Part shown: piece after piece, positions 1 to 9,423 of the stretch
Position numbering within the stretch: position 1 is the first letter of the stretch
Layout: each line of letters begins with the position of its first letter
DNA from: Vibrio sp. Y2-5
GTDB lineage: Bacteria > Pseudomonadota > Gammaproteobacteria > Enterobacterales > Vibrionaceae
Direction: 5' to 3'
DNA length: 64,000 nucleotides
Assembly: GCF_014596725.1 (NCBI RefSeq)
Contig: NZ_JACVEG010000002.1
Coordinates: forward strand, 186,001 to 250,000
The notes under the pieces: model-generated
What the model was told of the DNA's origin: nothing
The model's input: only the letters and a program-made list of their open reading frames with translations
Databases searched by the model: none
Translations under genes and position numbers: made by a program

Positions 1-164
1 GCATACTCCAACCCGTGAATGAACGAGATACAAAGTACACGACTGTCTGATAGCTCTATCGTTTCAAAAGGCTTGTGCGATGGATCTTTATACACAAAGG
101 ATTCGCATGCACTTGCCAAATTCGAAACCAATAGCAACAAAATACATGTAGCAAAAGATTTCAT
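1..164 (-). CDS. Secreted or lipoprotein, unknown function, N-terminal part only
   Basis: Reading leftward from the ATG at 164, the frame stays open to the window edge and begins with a clear export signal: MKSFATC, a leucine-rich core (ILLLLVSNLASA), then Cys. The LASAC stretch could be a signal peptidase I site or a weak lipobox. After it comes a polar segment, ESFVYKDPSHKPFETIELSD, with another Cys further on. A GGAG lies about 10 bases upstream. It starts 36 bases after the stop of the NadD-like gene, so the two are probably co-transcribed. The opposite-strand frame at 19-204 is taken as its shadow. I do not recognise the family, and the C-terminus is outside the window. Confidence 0.55.
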   Translation of the reverse strand, partial: MKSFATCILLLLVSNLASACESFVYKDPSHKPFETIELSDSRVLCISFIHGLEY

Positions 165-200
165 TAAACAGCTGCTCCGACCTCTTGGAGCGCTGATTTT

Positions 201-713
201 CTAATAGACTTTTAAACGCTTCAATAACCCTTCTACACTTGGGGTCGTTAAACCGTTAATTTCAGCGTTATCTGACAGCCTACGTCTTATCTCAGTACTA
301 CGAACAGGTATTCTTTCCGGACAAACCATGATCGACCAACGCTGCAAAATCTCGGAAGATTTGTAGAACTTGTCGAAGTTGAGCAAATTATCAGGACCTA
401 TCACAAACGTGATGTCAGCTTGCGGAAAGATTTCTTCAACTTTTGTCAAAACTGCATAAGTTGTGACACTGTTACCGGGCGTGACCAACTCCTGTTCGAT
501 TTTGCACAGTGTCACTTTGCTTGAGCCAATATCCTTAATGAAGGCTTCGATCAGTTGGCAACGGATATCGTAATCCAACATTTCTTTACCCCAAGCATGG
601 GAAATACTGGGTACCAATAAAATGCGGTCAAAGTGATCCAAAGAGTCAATAACACTCTTGTGCCCCAAACTCGGTGGATTAAATGCACTGCCAAACACAG
701 CAATTTTTTCCAT
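201..713 (-). CDS. NadD-like nicotinate/nicotinamide nucleotide adenylyltransferase
   Basis: A 170-residue nucleotidyltransferase-fold protein. The N-terminal GSAFNPPSLGH matches the nucleotide-binding loop of the NadD family, and the C-terminal RSTEIRRRL matches the family's second signature (SSTxIR). NadD transfers AMP to nicotinate mononucleotide just before the NadE step, and nadE lies divergently alongside, which supports an NAD role. In the usual HxGH motif the first His is Ser here (SLGH), and the protein is shorter than typical NadD (about 210 residues). It may be a second, specialised adenylyltransferase rather than the essential enzyme. The start has AGAGGT directly upstream. The 105-bp gap to nadE must hold both divergent promoters. 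Confidence 0.75.
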   Translation of the reverse strand: MEKIAVFGSAFNPPSLGHKSVIDSLDHFDRILLVPSISHAWGKEMLDYDIRCQLIEAFIKDIGSSKVTLCKIEQELVTPGNSVTTYAVLTKVEEIFPQADITFVIGPDNLLNFDKFYKSSEILQRWSIMVCPERIPVRSTEIRRRLSDNAEINGLTTPSVEGLLKRLKVY

Positions 714-818
714 CTTTACCTCTACTAAGAATGAAATCTCTATTCTCGGTTTTCTAATTGCATGATTGAGGTATGATACTACGAAAGTTTGTTAATGCTT
801 GCAGGAAAAGGAAACCCA

Positions 819-1649
819 ATGGAACAAATGATTCGAGATGAGATGCGAGTACTTCCTAGCATCGATCCAGAGTTCGAAATCGAACGTCGTGTCGCTTTTC
901 TAAAACGTAAATTACTAGAGTCTGGCTGCAAATCTCTGGTACTTGGTATCAGTGGTGGTATTGACTCCACGACTTGCGGACGCTTGGCTCAACTTGCTGT
1001 TGAAGCACTGAATAAAGAAAGCGACTCGAATAATTACCAGTTTATCGCTGTGCGTTTGCCATACGGCGAACAAAAAGACGAAGACGAAGCACAATTGGCT
1101 TTATCTTTTATCAAACCGACGCACTCTGTTTCAGTAAACATTAAAGCTGGCGTAGACGGCTTGCATGCAGCTTCTCATGAGGCTTTAGCACATACCGGTC
1201 TACTTCCGGCTAATGCAGAGAAGCTTGATTTTGTAAAAGGTAACGTAAAAGCACGTGCTCGCATGGTGGCTCAATACGAAATCGCTGGCTACGTCGGTGG
1301 TCTAGTTCTAGGTACGGATCACTCCGCAGAGAACATTACTGGTTTCTACACCAAGTTCGGCGATGGTGCGTGCGACATGGCGCCTCTGTTTGGCTTAAGT
1401 AAGCGTCAAGTTCGTCAGGTGGCAGCGGCTCTTGGTGCGCCTGATTTGCTGGTTCACAAAACACCAACGGCGGATTTGGAAGAGCTTTCACCTCAAAAAG
1501 CTGATGAAGATGCATTGAATCTTACGTACGACCAAATCGATGATTTCTTAGAAGGCAAACCCGTTTCTAAAGAAGCTTCTGACCGTTTAGTGGCTATCTA
1601 TAAAGCGACTCAGCATAAGCGTCAACCTATCCCAACGATTTACGACTAA
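819..1649 (+). CDS. nadE: NH3-dependent NAD+ synthetase
   Basis: Converts deamido-NAD to NAD using ATP and ammonia in the cytoplasm. The 276-residue protein has the N-type PP-loop ATP-binding motif [10 protein letters not shown] near residue 45, and the family segments [26 protein letters not shown] and KFGDGACD. There is no glutaminase domain, so ammonia is the nitrogen donor. The frame extends upstream to a TTG at 789, but the ATG at 819 follows AAAAGGAAA at good spacing and gives the length and N-terminus ([11 protein letters not shown]) usual for this family. It is divergent from the NadD-like gene. A strong hairpin terminator follows 25 bases after the stop. Confidence 0.95.
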   Translation: MEQMIRDEMRVLPSIDPEFEIERRVAFLKRKLLESGCKSLVLGISGGIDSTTCGRLAQLAVEALNKESDSNNYQFIAVRLPYGEQKDEDEAQLALSFIKPTHSVSVNIKAGVDGLHAASHEALAHTGLLPANAEKLDFVKGNVKARARMVAQYEIAGYVGGLVLGTDHSAENITGFYTKFGDGACDMAPLFGLSKRQVRQVAAALGAPDLLVHKTPTADLEELSPQKADEDALNLTYDQIDDFLEGKPVSKEASDRLVAIYKATQHKRQPIPTIYD

Positions 1650-1674
1650 CAATCCGATCAATAATCGTACAGAA

Positions 1675-1700
1675 AGCCAAGCAGCTCGCTTGGCTTTTTT
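1675..1700 (+). terminator. Rho-independent terminator of nadE
   Basis: Perfect 8-bp stem AGCCAAGC/GCTTGGCT with a 5-base loop, followed by a run of T. Confidence 0.9.
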
Positions 1701-1900
1701 ACATCCGCTAAGTGATTACAACACATTCCAATAACACTTCATTTATCTATTCATCACTTATGTCGCAAATAATGTGCACTAAATCTGATTCATATAATTC
1801 AAATACTTGAACACACTTTTCTGTGAACAGCACTCCATTCTTTGAATACATTTGGTTACACAATGTAGTCATTCAAAAGTCAATTTTAGAGAGCACCGAT

Positions 1901-3229
1901 ATGTTATATGTCGAATTTATGTTCCTGTTGCTGATGTTATACATCGGTTCACGTTATGGCGGTATAGGATTGGGGGTTGTATCCGGTATCGGTCTTGTCA
2001 TTGAAGTATTTATCTTCAAAATGCCACCGACTTCGCCACCCATCACCGTTATGCTTATCATTTTGGCAGTGGTTACCTGTGCTTCGATTCTTGAAGCAGC
2101 AGGCGGTCTGAAATTCATGCTTCAGGTGGCCGAACGTCTACTACGTAAAAATCCTAAACGAGTCACCTTGATTGCTCCATTTGTGACTTACACAATGACT
2201 TTTATGCTAGGTACTGGCCATGCGGTTTACTCCATCATGCCAATCATTGGCGACGTGGCGCTAAAAAATGGTATCCGTCCTGAACGCCCTATGGCAGCGG
2301 CATCTGTTGCTTCTCAAATAGCGATTACGGCATCGCCAATTTCAGCGGCAGTGGTGTATTACCTCGCACAGCTTTCGGATATTAACCACAGCATCACCTT
2401 GGTTTCGATTTTGATGGTTACCGTACCAGCAACTTTGTTTGGTACGCTTCTGATGTCTCTTTACAGCCTAAGACGTGGTAAAGAGCTTGAGAACGACCCT
2501 GACTACCAAGAACGCTTGGCAGACCCTGTCTGGCGCGAAAAGATTCTCAACACAACAGCAACCTCTCTGGATGAAACGCTACCAGCCGCCGCTCGCAACT
2601 CTGTTTTGCTGTTTATCTCGGCACTACTTGTGATTGTATTGATTGCGATGGTTCCAGAGGTCAGAACCATTGGCGAAAGCGCAAAACCAATCAGCATGGC
2701 CGTGGTCATTCAAATGATGATGCTCTGCTTCGGCGGTATCATTTTACTGGCAACCAAAACAGATCCTCGTGGTGTACCTAATGGCGTGGTATTTAAATCC
2801 GGCATGGTCGCAGCGATTGCGATCTTTGGTATTGCATGGATGTCCGACACCTATTTCCAATACGCAATGCCTCAATTCAAATCTGGTATTGTGGAGATGG
2901 TAACCAACTATCCATGGACATTTGCACTAGCCTTATTCATCGTATCCGTAGTCGTAAACTCTCAGGCAGCGGTAGCGCGTATGATGTTACCTGTCGGCTT
3001 AGGTCTGGGATTAGAACCTGCATTACTGATTGGTTTGATGCCAGCTCTTTACGGTTACTTCTTTATTCCAAACTATCCATCAGACATCGCAACGGTGAAC
3101 TTCGATAGTACAGGTACAACAAAAATCGGTAAGTGGTATTTCAATCACTCATTCATGTCAGTTGGCTTAATTGGTGTGATCAGTGCAAGCTGTTTAGGTT
3201 ATGTACTAGGAAAAATGATTATCGGTTAA
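1901..3229 (+). CDS. dcuB: Anaerobic C4-dicarboxylate transporter, DcuA/DcuB family
   Basis: A 442-residue integral membrane carrier for fumarate, malate, succinate or aspartate exchange, as in the E. coli Dcu proteins. Family segments include RNPKRVTLIAPFVTY, LGTGHAVYSIMPIIGDVA, NGIRPERPMAA, ASPISAAVVYY, and near the C-terminus YPSDIATVNFDSTGTTKIG. The GTGHxVY and IRPERPMAA wording is closer to DcuB than DcuA, so the symbol is a best fit. The frame opens at 1823, but the ATG at 1901 gives the standard membrane-first N-terminus and a normal family length (DcuB about 446). It is a single-gene unit bounded by hairpin terminators. No clear FNR site was found upstream. Confidence 0.85.
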   Translation: MLYVEFMFLLLMLYIGSRYGGIGLGVVSGIGLVIEVFIFKMPPTSPPITVMLIILAVVTCASILEAAGGLKFMLQVAERLLRKNPKRVTLIAPFVTYTMTFMLGTGHAVYSIMPIIGDVALKNGIRPERPMAAASVASQIAITASPISAAVVYYLAQLSDINHSITLVSILMVTVPATLFGTLLMSLYSLRRGKELENDPDYQERLADPVWREKILNTTATSLDETLPAAARNSVLLFISALLVIVLIAMVPEVRTIGESAKPISMAVVIQMMMLCFGGIILLATKTDPRGVPNGVVFKSGMVAAIAIFGIAWMSDTYFQYAMPQFKSGIVEMVTNYPWTFALALFIVSVVVNSQAAVARMMLPVGLGLGLEPALLIGLMPALYGYFFIPNYPSDIATVNFDSTGTTKIGKWYFNHSFMSVGLIGVISASCLGYVLGKMIIG

Positions 3230-3249
3230 ACGATATAAAATGCGTAAGT

Positions 3250-3278
3250 AAAGGCATGGGGTCAAACTCATGCCTTTT
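3250..3278 (+). terminator. Terminator after the Dcu carrier
   Basis: Stem AAAGGCATG/CATGCCTTT with a 10-base loop, then TTTCATTT. The symmetry could also work in the reverse direction. Confidence 0.75.
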
Positions 3279-3451
3279 CATTTGGTCGACTCTTACCCTT
3301 CTAAACTGATCTTTTTCGGCTTTGTACCACAGCTTTTCTTTTGTCTCACTTTTGAAACACATTTATTCTCATAAGCCGTTAACTCATCCCCTTTATTCAC
3401 ATATAGTGATAACTCAATCAGTATCAAACCTAGTAGTTACCTAATTTCGTC

Positions 3452-5029
3452 ATGGATAAAACCGCTCTGAGTGAAACGTCACCAATATCTTCTCGGCAAC
3501 CATTCATAGACCGATTAAGTATCTTGACACCTGTAATCATTATCTTTGCGATCGTTTTTACTCTATCTGCTATCAAGAACATCTACGATACCAGTGCACA
3601 CGCCAAATCACTCGGTTACAGCGCGATTGCCACATTAGAAGATTACCTCGATAACACCGCCAGCGAACTGTCTGAACTTAACCGCCACATAAGTAAAACA
3701 TGCAACGTTGAAGACACTCAGCGACTGCGTCAGTATGTATTTCAGTCTCCTAAGGCGAAAGAAGTGTCTTTATTCGATGCAAAAGGTCAGGTGTATTGTT
3801 CAAGTAATGAAGGAAAAACAAGCTTTGACGTTGGAGAAGCTGCACTCAAGCAAATAAAACAAACTCAGACCTTAACAACCATAGCACTGTCTGAATCCCG
3901 CAGTCATGATACCGCCATTTTCATTTACTCGGCGAACAAAGACCTAAGCGGAATCAATGCGTTATTACCACCGAACCTGTTTTTGGAACTCATTACCCCG
4001 CAGTTTGAGCTGCAGCATTACGACTATCAGGTGAATATTTTGCAACATTCTTTGGAGCACAAAAGCGGCTCAGAGAATCAAGCATACCGTTCCTACGATT
4101 TCAAATCTGAACGTTACCCTATTACTCTGACTATCAACCTGACACCACAATCGTACTTCACCCATTACGGGCAGCACATATGGCGAGTGATATTGCTTGC
4201 AAGTGCCATCGCCGTTTTGTATCAGGCTATTCGCAACTATAAACTGACACGAAATAGCCTGGCCTTCTCACTCAAAGAGGCGATAAACAACCAAGAGTTA
4301 GTCCTGAACTTTCAACCGATAGTCGATATTCATCAACCCAAAATTGTCGGCAGTGAAGCGTTGATCCGTTGGAACAATCCTGATCATGGTTCCATTTCAC
4401 CGACGATTTTTATACCTCTCGCAGAAAGAATTCAGGTCATAGAACAGATCACTCACCAAGTCTTCCAACTTGTCACTGAATTCGTCAACTTGAACCCTCA
4501 CTTGGTTCAAAGCCAATACATCAGTATCAATGTCAGCCGTACCTTGATCACTAAAAGCAAGTTTGTCGAATTTCTAGAGAGATATGCCAAGCGGCACCCA
4601 GATATTCTTCCACTATTACTGCTCGAAATCACCGAGGATAACGACTTCTCACCGAAAGAATTAGAGACAGTAAGAACCAATCTTGGTCGTCTCAAACAGC
4701 TCGGATTCAAGATTGCCATGGACGATTTTGGCACCGGTTATTCAGGTTTAAACTTCATACATCAACATGCATTCGATATCATCAAAATCGATCAGGTGTT
4801 CATTAAAGGCCTTTCTCAAAACTCGGCCATTGACTCTGTCATCACTTCAATGATCAAGTTGGCAAAACAGCTCAAAATGAGAGTTATCGCCGAAGGTGTA
4901 GAAACTCATGAACAAGTTGAGCAATTAAGAGGTTTAGGCGTGCGTTATATCCAAGGCTTCTATTATTCAGAGCCGCTCCCAGCTGAAGATTACATACTCA
5001 AGCTGACGGCTCAGATGGAGGGATACTAA
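3452..5029 (+). CDS. CSS-motif sensor EAL-domain c-di-GMP phosphodiesterase
   Basis: A 525-residue membrane protein: transmembrane helix about 24-42, periplasmic domain with Cys84 and the CSS motif at 116-118, second helix about 244-260, cytoplasmic EAL domain 275-515. Catalytic features look intact: EAL at 302-304, LEITED 391-396, DDFGTG 424-429, the Lys in IIKID (445), and EGVET 481-485. The layout matches the CSS-EAL enzymes typified by E. coli PdeC (YjcC), where the redox state of the periplasmic cysteines controls hydrolysis of c-di-GMP. No GGDEF domain is present. It is transcribed alone, and the 279 bases that follow hold no recognisable gene. One of several c-di-GMP proteins in this window. 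Confidence 0.9.
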   Translation: MDKTALSETSPISSRQPFIDRLSILTPVIIIFAIVFTLSAIKNIYDTSAHAKSLGYSAIATLEDYLDNTASELSELNRHISKTCNVEDTQRLRQYVFQSPKAKEVSLFDAKGQVYCSSNEGKTSFDVGEAALKQIKQTQTLTTIALSESRSHDTAIFIYSANKDLSGINALLPPNLFLELITPQFELQHYDYQVNILQHSLEHKSGSENQAYRSYDFKSERYPITLTINLTPQSYFTHYGQHIWRVILLASAIAVLYQAIRNYKLTRNSLAFSLKEAINNQELVLNFQPIVDIHQPKIVGSEALIRWNNPDHGSISPTIFIPLAERIQVIEQITHQVFQLVTEFVNLNPHLVQSQYISINVSRTLITKSKFVEFLERYAKRHPDILPLLLLEITEDNDFSPKELETVRTNLGRLKQLGFKIAMDDFGTGYSGLNFIHQHAFDIIKIDQVFIKGLSQNSAIDSVITSMIKLAKQLKMRVIAEGVETHEQVEQLRGLGVRYIQGFYYSEPLPAEDYILKLTAQMEGY

Positions 5030-5308
5030 AACAATCATCGTTCCTCTCCTCCTTTTTTGGCTACCTATTGTTACTTTTTACGATTTGTCGTGGAAGAAAA
5101 CGTCTACTTGTTCGGTCTATATCAACTCACTCGACAATTAGGTACGAAAAATTTCTGTTGGCACCTATAATTGCTTTACACGTAGAACATTTAATGCTCT
5201 GAAATCATTATAAATTTCAAAGTTAATGCACGTTCGGGATCACAACTCTAAAGGATAGAAGTCGCCGTTATAAATTCGTCGACTTGTCTGAATAAACACG
5301 GATCATTT

Positions 5309-6454
5309 ATGAAAAAGCTACTCACTACTTTAGGTATTTTCGCATCTCTCTTTACCACATCTGCACTCGCAGAAGACTGGAAAGCGGTGGAACAAGAAGC
5401 GAAGGGCGAAACGGTTTACTTTCATGCCTGGGGCGGAAGCCAAGAGATCAACCGTTACATTCAATGGGCAGCCAATGAGCTCAAAGCCCGCTACGACGTC
5501 ACGCTGAAACATGTAAAAGTGGCGGACATTTCAGAAACCACCACTCGTCTGCTCGCTGAAAAAGCCGCAAATAAGAACACGGGTGGCAGTGTCGATATGG
5601 TTTGGATTAACGGAGAAAACTTCAAATCCATGAAAGATGGCGGATTGCTGTATGGTCCATTTGTGCAAGATTTGCCGAGCTGGCAGTATGTCGATAAGTC
5701 TCTCCCTATCGATAAGGACTTTTCAGTACCAACCGAAGGATTAGAAGCACCCTGGGGTGTGGGTCAACTGGTGTTTATTTACGACAAAGCGAAACTCAAC
5801 AATCCACCAAAATCTTTTCAAGAGATGCTGAGTTATGCGAAAGCATTCCCAAATCGTTTAAGCTACCCTCGTCCACCAGAGTTTCACGGTACCAGCTTTT
5901 TGAAAGCACTCTTAATTGAACTGACCAATAACGATCCTTCATTGATGAAACCCGTTGATGAAGCAAGCTTCGCTATGGTCACTCAACCTTTATGGAACTA
6001 TTTAGATGAATTTCATCCATCAGCTTGGCGCGGTGGCAAACAGTTCCCTTCTGGCAGCAGCGAAATGCTTCAACTTCTAGACGACGGTCAGATTGACCTT
6101 GCTATCACTTTCAACCCAAATTCCGTCTATTCAGCTCAAGCCAGCGGAAAATTGGCAGACACCACCAATGTGTATGCGTTGGATTCAGGTGCGCTTTCTA
6201 ACATCCACTTCTTAGCCATTCCTTGGAATGCGAATGCAAGTGCAGGCGCAAAAGTGGCGATTAACTTCCTGTTAAGCCCTGAAGCTCAGTCTCGTAAAGG
6301 AGAATTAACCATATGGGGCGATCCTTCTGTATTAAGTAGCCAATACTTAACAGGTAGTGCAAAAAATACTAAACAGTTCAAATCGATCGCCGAGCCTCAT
6401 CCAAGCTGGCAAGTGGCACTGGAGAAAGAGTGGCTTAAACGTTACGGAAACTAA
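5309..6454 (+). CDS. ynjB: ABC transporter periplasmic substrate-binding protein, YnjB type
   Basis: A 381-residue exported protein with a signal peptide ending at SALA (residue 21). The mature part is an extracellular solute-binding fold; segments such as YFHAWGGSQEINRY, VDMVWINGENFKSMK and LEAPWGVGQLVFIYD are typical of the YnjB group, distantly related to thiamine- and iron-binding proteins. It is first in ynjB-ynjC-ynjD-ynjF, the same order as in E. coli apart from ynjE. The substrate is not established. I looked for a TPP riboswitch upstream and found none. A weak ACGGA precedes the ATG, and a 6-bp stem (AAGTCG/CGACTT) lies about 40 bases before it. Confidence 0.88.
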   Translation: MKKLLTTLGIFASLFTTSALAEDWKAVEQEAKGETVYFHAWGGSQEINRYIQWAANELKARYDVTLKHVKVADISETTTRLLAEKAANKNTGGSVDMVWINGENFKSMKDGGLLYGPFVQDLPSWQYVDKSLPIDKDFSVPTEGLEAPWGVGQLVFIYDKAKLNNPPKSFQEMLSYAKAFPNRLSYPRPPEFHGTSFLKALLIELTNNDPSLMKPVDEASFAMVTQPLWNYLDEFHPSAWRGGKQFPSGSSEMLQLLDDGQIDLAITFNPNSVYSAQASGKLADTTNVYALDSGALSNIHFLAIPWNANASAGAKVAINFLLSPEAQSRKGELTIWGDPSVLSSQYLTGSAKNTKQFKSIAEPHPSWQVALEKEWLKRYGN

Positions 6455-6463
6455 AACTCACCC

Positions 6464-8173
6464 ATGTTACGCGTTTTATATTTAGTCATTATCGCTGTCT
6501 GTGTCTTACCGACCATTCCGGGGTTATTCGGTGTGGTCGTGTCGGCGTTTGGCTATATTCCCGCCATTGGGTTATCAACATTTTCTTTAGCAGGCTTTGC
6601 GGAAGTGTTTAACTGGCATGGCGTCTGGCTATCGCTTGGCTTAACAGTAGGCTCTGCCGTGGTGAGTAGTTATTTGGCCTGCCTAATCACCTTTGCCATT
6701 CTCCAATCGTGCTGGAATACAAGACTGTGGCGCAAAATTGAAATCTCACTCTCACCTCTTTTAGCTATGCCCCATGTGGCATTTGCTATTGGTTTTGCTT
6801 TCCTGTTTGCTCCCACTGGCATGGCAGTTCGCTTTATCTATGAGGTGTTCGGTTACGATATCAATAGCGCTGACGCGAGTGACCTAGCCCTGCTGGTTAA
6901 AGACCGCTATGCACTGGGGTTAACCCTAATGCTGACATTGAAAGAAGTGCCTTTTTTACTGCTGATGAGCATTCCCATTCTGCAACAGCTAAAAGTCGAT
7001 CAAATCGAAAAAGTTAGCCATTCGCTCGGTTACAGTTCAACTCAATGTTGGTGGAAAGCAATACTGCCTCAGTGGTTGGCAAAGCTTCGCTTCCCAATGT
7101 TTGCGGTTATCGCCTATAGCGTGTCCGTGGTGGATGTGGCATTGATCATAGGCCCAACCAACCCGCCAACTTTCTCGATACTGGTATGGCAATGGTTTAG
7201 CGATCCTGATCTGTCCTTACTTCCTCGAGCCGCCGCTGGCGCTGTTATTTTGTTCCTTGTCGCCAGTTTGTTGCTTGGATTTACACGCTTGGTAGAATGG
7301 GTTACAACCACAGGATATAAGTATTGGCAATTTTCGGGACGAAGCGGATTACCTTTACCCGGTAAGATGTTGTTTTACATCACTACTATGCTTGCTATTT
7401 TGATTATTCCATTGATGCTCATCTGGAGCTTCGCGCAACGCTGGCGTTTTCCTGATCTTCTGCCAAGCCAGTACACGGCTCGTTTCTGGCAATATGAAGC
7501 ACAAGGTATTGCGGAGACATTAACTCAAAGCATCATCATCGCAATCATCAGCGCCACCATTGCGCTCATTCTTGCACTCATCGCCCATGAGTACCGTTTA
7601 CGTTATCGAATTCAGCTACCCAGCTACATCATTGCCATTCCGATGTTGATTCCTCAGTTATCTATTCTGTTTGGCATTCAAATCGCCACACTGTACATCA
7701 ATAGCGAGCTATATCTGTTTTGGGTTTGCTGGGCACACATTTTCTTTGCTTTCCCCTATGTGTATTTGTCGCTTGATGGTCCATGGCGCAGCTTTGATAA
7801 TGGCTTAACACGAATCGCACTGAGTCTGGGAAAAACACCAGTTCAGGCTTGGCTCGGCGTTAAACTGCCACTTCTGTTGCCTGCAGTAACCTTCGCTTGG
7901 GCCGTTGGAGTGAGTGTAAGCTTGGCTCAGTATCTACCCACTTTGATACTCGGTGCAGGGCGAATTAGTACGGTAACAACTGAAGCGGTTGCACTTTCAA
8001 GTGGGCTTGACCGCCGTGTTTCAGCCATCTATGCCATTTGCCAAGCTTTGCTACCATTATTGTTTTTCTCATTTTCCATTTTACTTAGCCGCACACACGG
8101 CAAGTATCGTAGGTTGTCTATTAAAGGTTTACTGACTAATGAGTCTTTGTCTCGAAAACCTCGCCATCCGTAA
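6464..8173 (+). CDS. ynjC: ABC transporter permease, fused two-module, YnjC type
   Basis: A 569-residue polytopic membrane protein that fuses two binding-protein-dependent permease modules. The first module carries SHSLGYSSTQCWWKAILPQ and the second RIALSLGKTPVQAWLGVKLP; both are EAA-loop equivalents that dock on the ATPase. About a dozen hydrophobic helices are visible. It is somewhat longer than E. coli YnjC (511 residues). The ATG at 6464 follows the ynjB stop by 9 bases, with GGAAAC upstream. Its last 35 bases overlap the start of ynjD in another frame, so translation of the two is probably coupled. Confidence 0.88.
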   Translation: MLRVLYLVIIAVCVLPTIPGLFGVVVSAFGYIPAIGLSTFSLAGFAEVFNWHGVWLSLGLTVGSAVVSSYLACLITFAILQSCWNTRLWRKIEISLSPLLAMPHVAFAIGFAFLFAPTGMAVRFIYEVFGYDINSADASDLALLVKDRYALGLTLMLTLKEVPFLLLMSIPILQQLKVDQIEKVSHSLGYSSTQCWWKAILPQWLAKLRFPMFAVIAYSVSVVDVALIIGPTNPPTFSILVWQWFSDPDLSLLPRAAAGAVILFLVASLLLGFTRLVEWVTTTGYKYWQFSGRSGLPLPGKMLFYITTMLAILIIPLMLIWSFAQRWRFPDLLPSQYTARFWQYEAQGIAETLTQSIIIAIISATIALILALIAHEYRLRYRIQLPSYIIAIPMLIPQLSILFGIQIATLYINSELYLFWVCWAHIFFAFPYVYLSLDGPWRSFDNGLTRIALSLGKTPVQAWLGVKLPLLLPAVTFAWAVGVSVSLAQYLPTLILGAGRISTVTTEAVALSSGLDRRVSAIYAICQALLPLLFFSFSILLSRTHGKYRRLSIKGLLTNESLSRKPRHP

Positions 8174-8789
8174 AAAAGATGGTGAAGCATTGTTTACTGC
8201 ATTTAACCTGACCGTTGAGAAAGGTGAAATTGTTACTCTCATGGGGCCAAGCGGATGCGGTAAATCCACTCTGCTTGACGCTATTGCTGGTCACTTATCG
8301 CAAGACTTTCAATACACAGGTAGCATTAAGCTTGATGGTACCCGGTTGGATGGACAATCTGCACACAAACGTCAGGTGGGAATCTTGTTTCAAGACGACC
8401 TGCTTTTTCCTCACTTAACCGTTTGGGAAAACTTGGCCTTTGCTCTGCCTGATTCCATCAAAGGAGCACAACGAAAAGAACAAGCGATCACTGCATTAAA
8501 AGAGATCTCTCTGATGTCGTTGGCTGACTCGTTTCCAGACCAGATATCCGGTGGTCAGCGTGCAAGGATCGCGCTCACACGCATGTTACTCGCAAAACCA
8601 AAGGTTGCTTTGCTTGATGAACCCTACAGCAAGCTGGATAAAGATCTGCGTCAGCAATTTAGAACACAGGTAGAAGCCCAACTCAAGGAAGCGAACATTC
8701 CGGCACTCATGGTGACTCATGATGAAGACGATGTTCCACAAGGCAGTCGCTGTATCACATGGCCTTGGGAGGAAAGTTATGCTCGATAG
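8139..8789 (+). CDS. ynjD: ABC transporter ATP-binding protein, YnjD type
   Basis: A 216-residue ABC ATPase that powers YnjC. Walker A GPSGCGKST at 36-44, Q-loop Gln85 (LFQDD), signature SGGQ 137-140, Walker B VALLDEP 156-162 and H-loop His194 (VTHDEDD) are all present. The protein stops shortly after the H-loop, as E. coli YnjD (217 residues) does, so there is no regulatory C-terminal domain. The start lies inside the 3' end of ynjC (35-base overlap), and the 3' end overlaps ynjF by 11 bases. This tight nesting argues for one transcript and fixed subunit ratios. Confidence 0.9.
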   Translation: MSLCLENLAIRKKDGEALFTAFNLTVEKGEIVTLMGPSGCGKSTLLDAIAGHLSQDFQYTGSIKLDGTRLDGQSAHKRQVGILFQDDLLFPHLTVWENLAFALPDSIKGAQRKEQAITALKEISLMSLADSFPDQISGGQRARIALTRMLLAKPKVALLDEPYSKLDKDLRQQFRTQVEAQLKEANIPALMVTHDEDDVPQGSRCITWPWEESYAR

Positions 8790-9393
8790 GTTTAGTATCA
8801 AAGCGATTCGCTGGCCATTAGCGCAAAGCGCAAAGATCTTAGACAGCATAGGTATTACGGCGAATCAAACCACACTGTTTGGGTTTGCTCTTGGTTTGCT
8901 TGCCCTGCCCGCTCTGGCGTTTGAGCAGTATTACCTAGCACTGGTACTTATCTGTTTAAATCGCCTATGTGACGGATTAGACGGCGCGTTAGCGCGTATT
9001 CAGGGCATTAGCGATGCGGGTGGTTTCCTCGATATCTGCCTAGACTTTCTGTTTTACTCTCTCATTCCGTTTGGTTTTGTACTTGCCAACCCTGAACATA
9101 ACGCTATCGCAGGTGCATTTTTAATTTTCTCTTTTGTCGGAACAGGCTCGAGCTTCTTAGCGTTTGCCATCATGGCAAGCAAACAGGAAATCGACAATCC
9201 AGTCTATAAAAACAAGTCTCTTTACTACATGAGCGGGCTAACTGAAGGCACAGAAACCATCTTCTGCTTTATCGCTTTTTGCCTGCTCCCTCAACACTTC
9301 GCCATCATCGCCTACACCTTTGGTGCTGCGTGCTGGTTTACTACTTTCACCCGTATTTATTCAGGGTTTTATACTCTGTTCAATAAGTCGTGA
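8779..9393 (+). CDS. ynjF: CDP-alcohol phosphatidyltransferase family membrane protein, YnjF type
   Basis: A 204-residue membrane protein with the CDP-alcohol phosphotransferase signature at residues 65-89 (CDGLDGALAR, then GGFLDICLD), whose Asp residues bind metal and the CDP group. Members exchange CMP on CDP-diacylglycerol or CDP-alcohol for an alcohol headgroup; the acceptor of YnjF is not known. The ATG at 8779 has an excellent GGGAGGAA upstream and gives a length close to E. coli YnjF (206); a longer frame from 8719 lies inside ynjD. Its conserved place behind a transporter suggests the imported solute may serve lipid headgroup chemistry, which is inference. Confidence 0.87.
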   Translation: MLDRFSIKAIRWPLAQSAKILDSIGITANQTTLFGFALGLLALPALAFEQYYLALVLICLNRLCDGLDGALARIQGISDAGGFLDICLDFLFYSLIPFGFVLANPEHNAIAGAFLIFSFVGTGSSFLAFAIMASKQEIDNPVYKNKSLYYMSGLTEGTETIFCFIAFCLLPQHFAIIAYTFGAACWFTTFTRIYSGFYTLFNKS

Positions 9394-9423
9394 ATTGAGT
9401 ATCGACCTAGGAAAGTTGGAATC

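Noticed and set aside
19..204. Plus-strand frame at the left edge
   Set aside because: The opposite strand encodes a clear signal peptide in the same place; the plus-strand product has no family features or ribosome-binding site.
5158..5174. TTGGCAC...TTGC resembling a sigma-54 promoter upstream of ynjB
   Set aside because: The gap between the two halves is one base too long for a -24/-12 promoter, a spacing that sigma-54 does not tolerate, and no activator is nearby.
5221..5308. Possible TPP riboswitch before ynjB, since YnjB is distantly like thiamine-binding protein
   Set aside because: None of the conserved thi-box segments are present; only a 6-bp stem is seen.
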